NCBI GenBank assembly: GCA_917880885.1
Contig: OU862915.1
Span: 37,642,676-37,706,675 of the forward strand
Direction of reading: 5' to 3'
DNA from: Limnephilus marmoratus
Lineage: Eukaryota > Arthropoda > Insecta > Trichoptera > Limnephilidae
Length of the DNA stretch: 64,000 nt
A program made the translations under genes and the position numbers. The notes below the pieces were generated by a model, which was given only the letters and a program-made list of their open reading frames with translations, made no database searches and had not been told where the DNA came from. Each line of letters begins with the position of its first letter. The first letter of the stretch is position 1. This document shows positions 28,101 through 40,100 of the stretch, one piece after another.

Positions 28101-31100
28101 AGTGAATGCAAATCTCATACAGGCAATTGCGTCTCTGTACGAGGGAAGCGTTGCATGTGTTAGGGTGAACGGTGATTTTACGGGGTGGTTTGACATCACA
28201 AAAGGTGTTAAGCAAGGCTGCGTAATGTCACCATGGTTATTCAATCTATACATGGATAATTGTATGCAAGAATTGAAAGATGTGGGATTGGGCGCGAAAT
28301 TGAATAGTCTGAAAGTATGTTGCCTGTTGTATGCTGATGATGCGGTGCTGATCTCTAACACTATGGAAGATCTACAGTCTCTAGTATCTAGGATGAACGA
28401 AGAATGTATGAAGAATGAGTTAATGATGAATGTAAGTAAGTCTAAAGTCATGGTGTTTGAAAGAGAGAGTACGAAAACAGTGTGCGATATATTTGTGAAT
28501 GATGAATACTTGGAGCAGGTGGATGAGTTTGTTTATCTGGGTAGTATGTTTACGAGAGATGGGAAGGCTGATAGAGATATCGAAAGAAGGGTAAATGCCG
28601 GTAACTCCATTAATGGAGGACTGAATGCTGTTGGCGCTAATAAAAAACTGTCAAAAAAAGCAAAGCTAGCAGTCCACAATGGAGTCCTGGTACCTACCCT
28701 GATGTATGGCAGTGAGGCATGGAACTGGCAGAGGAAGGATGAAAGTAAACTAAATGCTGTTGAAATGAGATCCCTGAGACGTATGTGTGGTAAAACCATG
28801 TATGATCGTGTTAGAAATGTGGATATCCGCAAAGAATGTATGGCTGATGTAAGTATAATGAGCAAAATTAAGAAAGGGACCCTCAGATGGTTTGGGCACG
28901 TAGAAAAAGAATATATGATGCAAATGTGAATGGTAGAAGAAGTCGGGGACGCCCGAGGAAGACATGGCACGATCAAGTGAATCAGATACTTGAGACGGGC
29001 CATGTCAAAAGTCAGAATAATAGAAGAGTATGTATGAGACGATGTATGAATGTGAGTGAGGCAAAGAGTGTGTGCCAAGACCGAGTTGTTTGGCGGTCCG
29101 TCCTCTCTGCCTACCCCTGCGGGGAAACGGCGTGATGGTTAGTTAGTTAGTTAGTTATATCAGCAATCTTAAACGTGATTTTTTTCAATGTTGGTCCAAA
29201 TTTATGTAAAAACTATATTTTCAAAAAATATGTAATGTAAATTAATTACAAAATCAGATTGTCTTTGATTTAATGTAGATGTTGAATATGGTCAAAACAC
29301 ACTACTTTTTTATCTAAATAATTTATACATATTTATTTTTAATTTTTAACTTTATGAGTAAAATCTCAAATTATAATATTTAATTAAATGAAGACAATAT
29401 TAGCGAAACTCAATAAATATGGAGACAGAAAAATCAGAAAAAGATATTGGTCCCAGAGGTGCCAATATCTTTTTCTGATGTTTCTGTCTATTGATGATTG
29501 AGTTTCAATTCATCACTGTCCATGTTCCCAAAAAATCATGACGACATTTATAACCCTTTTTACTGCAATAAGACCAGGACACTAGCTTATCAATATTCTC
29601 CGATTCCGAGATTTCACAGTCTCGGAAATAAATATTCTGATCTGGGTAATATATTTCATCTTAAAACTAATCAATATAAATAAACCTTAGAAAAAATGCG
29701 GTGCGAACTTTGGTGAAAATGCCCTATAACACAGTTGTTTATTTATTTGCCAGGTGCTAACAGATAGCCTGGAGTCGGTGCCATTCCTCACGGGGCTCGG
29801 AGCCCCCGAGGACCTGCTGTCCGATATACCGGACGGGGCCTCTGCTGAGAACCTCAAGGAGCTGCTGGTGGTGGGGCTGGGGAACAAGGGTTCCAGGCCG
29901 CTGCTGTTCCTCAGGATGAACAATGAACTGATGATATATATGGTAGGTTACTTGAAAATTGGTATTGTGGTGTGCCATTGTTTCTTCTGTTTAATAATAC
30001 AACTCTGATAATCGGAAAATCCAAAAATACGTCGGTTCGTCTAGATTACCAGTCTTGTTTATTGTCTTATGTCTTATTTACAATGAGTATCTAAATGGAT
30101 TCTAACTGATGCGCTGATGCTGAATCTGAAGCAGGGGAAATGCGCACTGAAGGTGCCCACCTGTAGATCAGATATGATTGGCTATCTTCGTAATCATTCG
30201 GGTATTAGACCACCAGTCTTGTTTATTGTCTTATGTCTTATTTACAATGAGCATCTAAATGGACTTAATGTCCATTCTAACTGATGCGCTGATGCTGAAT
30301 CTGAAGCAGGGGAAATGCGCACTGAAGGTGCCCACCTGTAGATCGGATATGATTGGCTATCTTCGTAATCATTGGGGTATTAGACCCGAACGGCAACAGT
30401 CGTTTCTCTCTCATATAGTACAACTACTCATCACTTCATTTGGATAGGGTTCTAACTTCGCTTCACCTTGTTCCGAGATATGAGGTGTCTAAGTTTGCAA
30501 AGACATGTACTCATAATCTATTCACCAATTTCCGATTTTGAGGTTGAATGTTGTGTAAAGTATTTTAACCCCTCCGCAACTTAAGCAGATATATGCGTTA
30601 AAAATATGAAAGCAGTCAAGTACAATAAGCGTGTTTATATGTCAGCGCGTGTGTCTCCATGGAAATCGTTCTGACTCCGTTATTGTTTTAGTGACATCCC
30701 TAAAATAAAAAGTGAAAGGTCGATAGTGAATCATGCTGCACATCTCTATTCAAGTTAGCCATAGAAATACATAAAAAGAACATTCTGTCAGACGCGCAGT
30801 CTGACACATAATTTATCCCGCCAAATTTCCTACGGGCGGGTCAACCGCGCCCGACATTGTTAATTTTTATTAAATATTTTTATATGAAATGATAAAAAAG
30901 TGAGGTGACAAACAGTATTGTTGTTTACATAATCTGTGATTTTAGTACCGTTTTCACATAAAAACATCACGTGAGTCATTTTTACATTTTTTTAATGTTT
31001 GCATTCTAAATTTTAATATTTACAAATATTAATATTTATTTGTAATATAATAATTCGAAAGCTTATTTTGTAACCTGTCTAAAACAGTTTTTACTATCCG

Positions 31101-34100
31101 GCTACGTTCAGAAATGTTTCATTTATAGAACTTTAATTGTGAAGCGGTAATAACACAAAGTTTTCGCAAAATGTCATTTCGTTCAAGACATTATAAGTGC
31201 ATATTGGCGATTTTCTGAGGGGTTAATTGAACATATTTTAAAGGAAAGTATTTAAATAGGACATAGACTTACCCTTTTGGAACATACCTAAACATGCAAA
31301 TAGAACCCTATGCAACCAGCTAGGGCATAATAATTCATTGCACAAGGTTCTAATTACATTTCCCTGATGAAATTCCAAGCTAGGGCCACGTCCTGTTTAA
31401 ATATTTTCCATTATAACAAATATGATAAACTAAAATTTTTACATAGATTACAAAAATTCGTGTTTGGAATCTTAGAATCCTTAGAAAAAGGTGAGGCATA
31501 GTTAGAACCCTATCCAAATGAAGTGATGAACCATAGTGCGCCTCGTATTTAAGATCAACTGCTACAAACAAAATAGAAAGTGTAAGAGATATTAGAACCT
31601 TGTAAAATGAATTATTATTGAAAATGCTTGATGTTAGAACTTTGTCATATATATAACTACGAAAATACAACACAAATGGTTCTGAAAATTATTTTGGGTA
31701 TAGAAATGAGCAAAAGAAATGTTTTGGCATTCAAAGGTCATTTTTGAAAACAATGTCAGTTAGAACCCTATCCAAATGACGTGATGTACTGTTGATACCT
31801 TAAAAATTCATATAACTACCTATACTAACGAAAACTGTTGAGAGAAATGTAGGGGTATGAATTACATAATTATGATATGGTTTGATATTTTTTTATTGGT
31901 AAAAGTATTATTGTGATTATTTTTTGGGTTATTCAACACGTTGTGCTTCCTCCTTCTTTAGCCGACGTTTTGGACAGCATTACTGTGTACATCATCAAGG
32001 CAGATGTGCAGATTAAGAGGTAATAGCACCGGTGAGAAATCTCGACGGTAGGTATTTTAAAAAATTCTCGCTATCGCACCGCGCTCAAAAAAGAACTAGC
32101 TATCGATGTGTTGGTGAGACCACGTGAGTGTTTGGCTTGTACACCCTCTCGCCCCCTCTGCGTCTCATGCCTACCGTCTTTCGCCTCATACCGCCATATC
32201 CAATATTCTGTTTAGATAAAGCATGTTTCGACTTATTTCGTCGCTAATGAAGTTTTTGAATCGGCCTTGCGGTGTGACAGAAAAAGGGCCCATTATTTTT
32301 AAACGCACGAGGTCTGCTATTGTCGGTTATTTATAAATATCGTCGATAGGTATTGTAACAATGTCTTCTGTTCACGCTTATTACCGACAAATTACGAATT
32401 ATTTTACTAGAACTCTATGTAGGTTAGTAGTTTTAAAGTTTTCACTGTATTTGCGTTTATAAATATGCAGTCAAACCAACTACATCGAATTATTATATAC
32501 ATACATATGATTATTCTCTATGATACATTAGTTATTATTGAAAATTAGTATTAACCTCTCAGGCCTCGGGCCTGTTTTTCGAAAAGTCAAAATATTTCCG
32601 CTTTCCAATAAATTCCAAATAACTTTAATATTTGTGAACGCATCCGAAAACTAAAAACTGTTTTTGAAAGATGATGAAATACGCTTTCAAATTTTATAAT
32701 TCGAAATAAACATATAATTTTGTTTTTATTTTATTAATAACTAGCAGACCCGGCCACACGTTGCTGTGGCTAACGAAACACAACGCCATTTACCCAACCT
32801 TTATAAAATCCACACCATCCGCTCGCCAGCTGCCCGCTGCGCGCTGCCCTTTGCCTAAATTGAATATTTGAATTTCTTGGCTTTTCTCTACTATAATAAG
32901 CATTTATTATACACATAAACCTTCCTCTTAAATCACTCTATCTATTGGTGAAAACCGCATGAAAATCTGTTGCGTAGTTTAAAAGATTTATGCGCACATA
33001 CATTTTGAGCGACTTCATTTTATACTATGTAATGATGATACCACAAAACTTAAATTTCTACTCATATAATTTGGCACTTACCAATCTTATTAAAAAAAAA
33101 ACTCAAAAATGCATATGCAACAAAAATGTATTTTTGACCGATTATCTCTATCTCTACATATTATAAAGTCCCCCGCGCCGTCTGTCTGTCTATTCGCGAT
33201 AAACTCGAAAACTACTGAACGGATTTTCCTGCGGTTTTCACCAATATACAGAGTATTTCGTGAGGAAGGTTTAAGTATGCAATTTGTCAATGATTTGTGT
33301 AAATTGGTTGAAACATAACGATAATTGTTAGAAGTGTCGGAAATAAGTCCAGCCGCCTGGTAGCTTTCATCGAAAACGCTGCACAATCCTTTTGGGATAT
33401 AACAAAACAATTAATGGTGGGATATTCCTCTTTTATAGATCTACAAAAAAGTCCGCGAAGGCATATATCTATCTTTTACGGATAGCTTACTATACACATT
33501 ATATCTAAAATGCAATTGATAAGAATAATAAGATAAGAAGATAGAATGCGTATAGTAAAAGATAGATATATGCCATCGCGGACTTTTTTGTAGATCTATA
33601 AAAGAGGAATATCCCACCAAGCGTTGTTTTGTTATATCCCAAAAGGATTAGCCAGCGTTTTCGATGAAAGCTACCAGGCGGCTGGAATTTTTCCGACACT
33701 TCTAACAATTATCGTTATGTTTCAACCAATTTACACAAATCCTTGACAAATTACATACGTAAACCTTCCTCACGAAACACTCTATCTATTGGTGAAAACC
33801 GCATGAAAATCCGTTCAGTAGTTTTCGAGTTTATCGCGAACAGACAGACAGACAGACAGACAGACAGAAAGACGGCGCGGGGGACTTTACTTTATAATAT
33901 GTAGAGATAAAAAAGGTTTAAAAATAGCCCACCTTAAGTTTTTTTCTAATTAAAATTACGATAACGAAAAAGATAAAAGCACTTACATATTTTATTAGAC
34001 AATTAAATCTAAATGGATTTATTGTGTTGTGTGTATCATACGTGTGAGTTGACATGTTTGTAAATAATAATGTTTAAAATGTTAGATATATCGCTTGCTG

Positions 34101-37100
34101 AGGTTTGATTTGTACTCCTGTATTTTTGAGTTTCTTTAAGCAGTAAATACAAAAAAGGATGTGTTAGTTCGTTCAAAATTCAATAAAAAATGTTGGTCTT
34201 TTACCTATAGATAGATTTACCTACACATTTTTTTAAAATATTTATTACAGTCAGTTTGAAATAAAGGAAACAAATATATAATTTTTTTAAACTTCAAAAC
34301 TTTTTATTTTTATTTTCAACTTTATAAAACCTTAAATTGTAATATTTAATTACATGAAGACAATATTAGCGAAACTTCAACCCAAGGCTTCAGGCCCAAC
34401 TTCATAGTACAAAAAAAAAGTGCAAAAATCACTTACTTCGCAATTTTTGCAATAAAATAAAAGCACTTAGAAAAAAAACCAACAACGCTAAAGGCTTTGT
34501 ACCAGTTCACATAAGGAAAAAGGTTGAAGCAAACGTTTTACGTATGAGAAAAGCTATAGTTTGAGCAGTAAATTACAGAAAAGAGCAAGAAAACACGGCA
34601 CAAAGTCATAAAGTAAAAAATCTGAAAATGGACAAAAAAATGCCGCAAACCATGTTTTTGGTGATCATACAAAATGTTCGTCATACTATTGCAAGTCGGA
34701 GAAGTATACTAATGATCCAAATTTAGTAAGCGATCTTCAAGATTGTGGAACAGGACTGATATTCAACAATTATTGTCGTCTCTAATAGCAAATGCAGAAA
34801 GTCTTATTATTAACGTGACAAATAACACTGTGGAGCAATTCAACAACGTTATAGCCAAATTTATAGGCGGAAAAAGAACAAATTTTACAAAAATGGGATA
34901 ACTTCAGCAGTTGAGCTTCTTGAGCAGTAACTTCGTGGAATAGTGAAATGACAACCCATTCACGAATACAAAAAAAATCCAAGGCCACAGTCCTGGCAAC
35001 TACACGAAGCATTTTATTGAAAGAAAACGACGTTCGAAGGAGACAATACAGAGGTGTCGAAAAATAAAACTAAGGTATTACGAAAACACGACAGAAAAGA
35101 GAAAAAAAGTTACAGGGCCTGATGAAAATTATGGTCAATTGGAATTAGATCCAGATATGCCAGCTGAATTATTTGAAACGATAAAGAGGAATTTTTCAAA
35201 GAATTATCTCCATCGAATAAGGATGAACTCGAAAGGAATACGGTGGGCCAAAGCAATAATAATTTGTGGACAATTGAAAGGCGTAAGCGGCTTACAGCTT
35301 CTAACTTTGGACAAAAATATGTAAGCTACGGCCAAAAACTTCAGTTGCGAGAGTATTAAACTCGCTACTGTACTCGCCATTTAAAGGAAATATGGCCACA
35401 AATTATGGGAAAGAAAATGAAAACCAAGCAATTGAGCAATTTACAAAAGAAACAAAATTAGAGGTATTCGCCTGTGGACTATTTATCGATGAAAACAAAA
35501 ACTTTTTAGCGGCAAGTCCGGATGGCCTTTTTGGCAAGGATTCTATAATTGAAGTGAAATGCCCATATAGTATAGTAAATATGTCACCAGAAGAAGGATT
35601 TGAACAAAAAAAATTGATAACTGTAAAATTGAAGACAATGCTTCAACATTAAAACGGAATCACAATTACTTCTACCAAGTACAAGGCCAGTTACACATTA
35701 CTCGTCGTAAATACTGTTATTTTGTCGTGTGGAGTCCTAAAGGTTTGCCGTATGAAAAAATTGAAAGGGACGATTCAATCTGGCAAAAAATTGAACCACT
35801 GTTAGAAAAACTTCTACCACCAATGCCTTTTATCAAAAACAATTGACGGTCGCATATCAAGAAATTTACCGGCGAGAGAAAGATCTAAATCATAAATTGT
35901 TTAAAATTCATTGTATAGTGGTAAAAAATTTTGTACAATAAAGTGTTTACAAACAAAAAATTTCAATTAATCACTGAAGGCAATGTAAGCGACTCTCAAC
36001 TAAAAATTTGAAACAGATTTTTTTTAAAAACATAAACCTCACATTGGAGGCACCGAGGAAAAATAATCGCTCAGGGACTTTGTTGGAGAAGTTGTTGGAC
36101 ATCATTGGAGAAGCTGTGTGGAGGGTATTTTTAGGATAAGGAAGGAAAGGAAGTTTTGGGTAGGGAAAAGGTAGGTAAAAGTATGAAATGATGGTGGAGA
36201 GTCCAGCTGTAGAGATCAAAAGATCTTCCTCTTCCAGTTTCTCCCAATCCGGCCCGCCACGCAGTAAGTGGACAAAATTATCCGCCACCAAAACCCATGC
36301 AGACCTCATCCGTGAACCCGGGAACCCAGGCTCTGTCACCAAACATAGAGGACCACTTGCGGTGACCAAGTGGCGGGGGTGTTGGTTATCCAATAAATGG
36401 TTCCCGGGGCGATGGTACCTAAAACGCCTCCCAAATTGAAAATTTATTATAGTACTTGACATAAAAAAATTTAATTTTGCACAATTTTAGTATGAAAGCT
36501 CGGTCAGTATTGGTATACCGCGATGAGTCACTAAACAGAAAAAAAACGAATAAAAAATATCGATTACTCGGGCAAGGACAACACTAGTCTACCGATAAAA
36601 TTCTTTACATCACTACTTCGCATTATATGTATGTATTTGTCAAAACCCACGTTCCCCGGCCCCCCTCAGGAGAAATGAGCGAAAGGGACACCTGCACGTC
36701 GGGCCGAAAATACCTAAATAAAATCTTCGAAATCGATGTTTTGTATTCCCCATTTTTCTTCTCCAAAACTGGACGGATTTAAAAATTTTTTTTTACTAAC
36801 TGTATTAAAAGAAAATATTCTATGTCGGTACGTTTTGCTTTTTTTCAAAATACATTGTTTAGTTTGTATACTGAACGTTTTTTGACGGCGTTTAAATTAG
36901 GCAATTTTATTCATTTTTGGAAGGTCGTAACTTCTATGAGAAGTAAATTATCAAAAAAAACAAAACGTACCGACACGCTAGTGGTCAATATCTATATTAT
37001 GTAAAAAAAAATTTTGCTCTAGGGTCAAAATCCAGAGAGATAAACGGGGAATACGTTTGTATAGAAAAGCGCAGCTAGTATTTCCTCTTAAGATAGATTG

Positions 37101-40100
37101 TAGTGAAGTGTGCGTTTTTCAAAATTATGTTGAAAATGATTTTTTTTGTTGATTTTTACAGGTATTTCAATATGCGAAAGGCAACTTGAAAATGAGGTTC
37201 AAGAGGATGTCTCTTGGACTACCCCGAACCCCCGAGCCGGATGTGACCTACCAATACCAAGATGACCCGGTCAAATTGGCCGTCAAGAAATTGAGATACT
37301 TCAGTATGTATTCCTTCAAAGTTTTGAACCGTTGGACGAATTTGGTTACGTGTATTGTTGAAATTTTCTATTTCTTTTAATGTAACATCAACTGAATTAA
37401 AAAAAAATTATAATTCACTATGTGGTTCCCGGCATGCGTTGCTATGCCATTTAATAAAGAAATTGTTTCTCCTTGCGTGTCCTTTCCAATTCGTCCCATT
37501 CCCCTTCCTCTTCCGCGTCCCCTTTCCCTCTCGCATTCCCACTCCGCCTCCTCCACCTTCCCTCACCCCATTCCACTCCCCCCCCTTTCCCCGTCCCGCA
37601 AACTCCTCTCCCGGGTTCCCCTCCCCCCTCCCAGGTTCCCCTCCCCACCCTCTTGCAAACCCCCTACCAGAGTTCCCCTCCCCCCTCCCGCATTCCAACT
37701 CAGTCTCTGTACATTCATTTTTCAAACAGCCCGCGTGCCACCTATTGTGCCACTGTATGCCACCAATCTTTTATACAAATTTCATAATGCCAGAGCTCAC
37801 GAGTAGTTTTGTACAAACATTGTCCTGACAATAACAAACACAAAAAAAAATCCAATTTGGTGGAGTCGTTCGGAAGTGCGAACATACTGTAATAAATATG
37901 TTCTTGCCCCCCCCCCCCCTAATTATTTAATAAGTTTTAAAAGCTTTATGAATAACTAACTCTGTACGTAGAGTTTGTCTCCCATTTGTATTCGTAGCCT
38001 TGTAGTTCCTTCGCTCAGACTCCTCTCTCCTTCGTTCCCTCGGCAGAGCCTCGACACCCCTTTACGTAATACGTTTTAGGTATACGTGGCGAGATGCTCT
38101 CAATTAATCAACTTGTAATTAACCCCTTAACGTTGTGTTATTTTTTGTTTTAAAGGTTTGATATGGTTAATCCAGTTTAATTAATAATTTGTTTGTGGTA
38201 AACCCTTTGTTCTTTTAGGTATGGCGTGTTACAATTCACTAGGGCCCGATTTACAATGACTGACTCTAGCTAACTTGAAAATAACTAATGCTACCGTTCG
38301 TGCAACTTCCTCCCCTACTAACGTCCGTTCTATACTTGTTTGTTGATGATTATTTCTTCTGAATTAACCCACGTCATCTTCCCTAGTACCTAGTACATAA
38401 ATATACCTTTATACAGTGAATTGGGTAGATCCTACCTTTGGTGTAACTCTGCGAATCATCTGCTACCCTTGGGATGCTAACATATAATATAATTTGACAT
38501 TTGTACTCTAATTACGAAGTTACTATCAAGATTCAATCAAAACAGGCCCGGGATGCACAAATTCTACAATCACAGTTGTAAGTGAAGTTTGTTAGTTAGT
38601 TTTGAGTTTGGGTAGGTATTTTTTTTGGAGATTATTAGGGATTGACATGAAACAAAATATGTCTTGCTACAATTGGGCTCCTCCATTTCCGCAACTGACT
38701 TGGTGAGGTTCAATTAAAACCGCCGGGTCAATCCCCAATTCCAACTCCTCCAGAGAATATTTTGATGGTCGCAAGCGACGAATGAAAAATCGCCATGTTT
38801 TGCTTCCTGTCGGGAAAGGGTTTGATGTGTGTTTCTGGTTTGTAGGGTGATAGTGATAGTTGATAGTTCTCAACCAATACGCCGCTAAATTATAATGGTG
38901 ATACTGCTACTGTTGTTTGATGAAATGTCATCTCATATCGCTTGATGTGAGGATCTGCTTCGATTTTTGGTGTGGTAGCCGATGTCCGGAAGTATTCAGG
39001 AATGCGTGGGTGGCACGAGGTTTTAGGTCGTGACATCCTCTAAGCTGAATTGATGATGATGATGAAGTCTTTCAGCATGTCAATGACTAGAGTCCCATTC
39101 ACTCCTATAGCATTGAACATGAACATTAAACCGAAGTGGATTAGACAAACGGCAATGTCAGGAGGTCGGTGGAGCCGCTCCCCCCTCTGATCTCGCGAAG
39201 TTTGAATTTAGTAAAGGTGGATTTTGATGTCATCGACCCTCGCCTCTGCAGTCACACAGCTCCTCAACAGTCCCGTTCTCCGTCCAGCACACCGCCTCGA
39301 ACCAGTAGAAATGATGATTACGTTTTCCTAGGCACGCTATAAACGTGCGTCTGCCTTCAGCCGCGGTGCACATCGGTATTTGATTTGAATGAAAATACCT
39401 CCCCTCGCATGACGGAAGCAGGCGTGACGGGGGTGTTCCCCCATGTAGCGCTTCACGGACATCCGCCCTACGATAGGTGATATCCCAAGCTCATCATCAG
39501 AATGTCAAACTTGGCTTCCAGGGCGCTGGGTCCAGGAATGAATGGCACCGGGGCGTGAATCCAGTTCTGAATCTTCCATCCCTCCCATTTCCCCGGCTAC
39601 GCTTTCGTCCAAAGTACATTCCCAACCTGATGCTGGATGATGCCCTAATTCTAATTTTGGGGAAGATTATGAAAATTTATCCGGTTTCCGACAAAGAGCC
39701 GCCGATCGATTGCTAAAACAACTCTGTATGTCATGTTCTCTTCGTTCCGCTGACAAGGTAGCTCCCCACGAGCGTAATCAAAGGGCAGTGAAGCCAACGC
39801 GCATTTCGTCACTTCTTTTCCTTCATTACAGAGGTAGCCCGGCCAGATCGTTATCTCCGTCCTGTATTTAATTGGCCTCCCGCGACAGCGACTCTTATCA
39901 GCTGATGCCTCTGGAGGAGGTGAAGGGGGGAGTTATGGGCGCACGTCCTCTGCCTTCCAGACGTCTCCCAATGCCTTTATGACGATACATGTGATAGCAT
40001 ATACGTCGACATCATGAAAGGGCTCCTGCCTCGCTCCCAACTGCTCCAGGCCCGTCCAGAGACGCAGGTTTCCAAGTCTCCATCACAAAGGATTCCAATT

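Larger units (their letters stand above)
25791..29170 (+). mobile_element. RTE-like non-LTR retrotransposon with inverted 5' half and 15-bp TSD
   Basis: TATATCAGCAATCTT occurs at 25791-25805 and again at 29156-29170, a perfect 15-bp target-site duplication. Inside, the endonuclease half lies on the minus strand (25806-26785) and the reverse-transcriptase half on the plus strand (26786-29135), ending in GTTAGTTAGTTAG repeats. Both halves share GGGAAAGA at the break (25802-25809 reversed, and 26786-26793). This is the structure expected from twin priming during insertion. The intact target duplication argues for a young event in the CPSF1 intron. Confidence 0.92.

Noticed and set aside
27000..29078. 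Minus-strand open frames opposite the RT
   Set aside because: Shadows of the purine-rich RT coding strand.
37355..37828. Proline-rich proteins on both strands
   Set aside because: Low-complexity pyrimidine tract without stop codons; no conserved residues.
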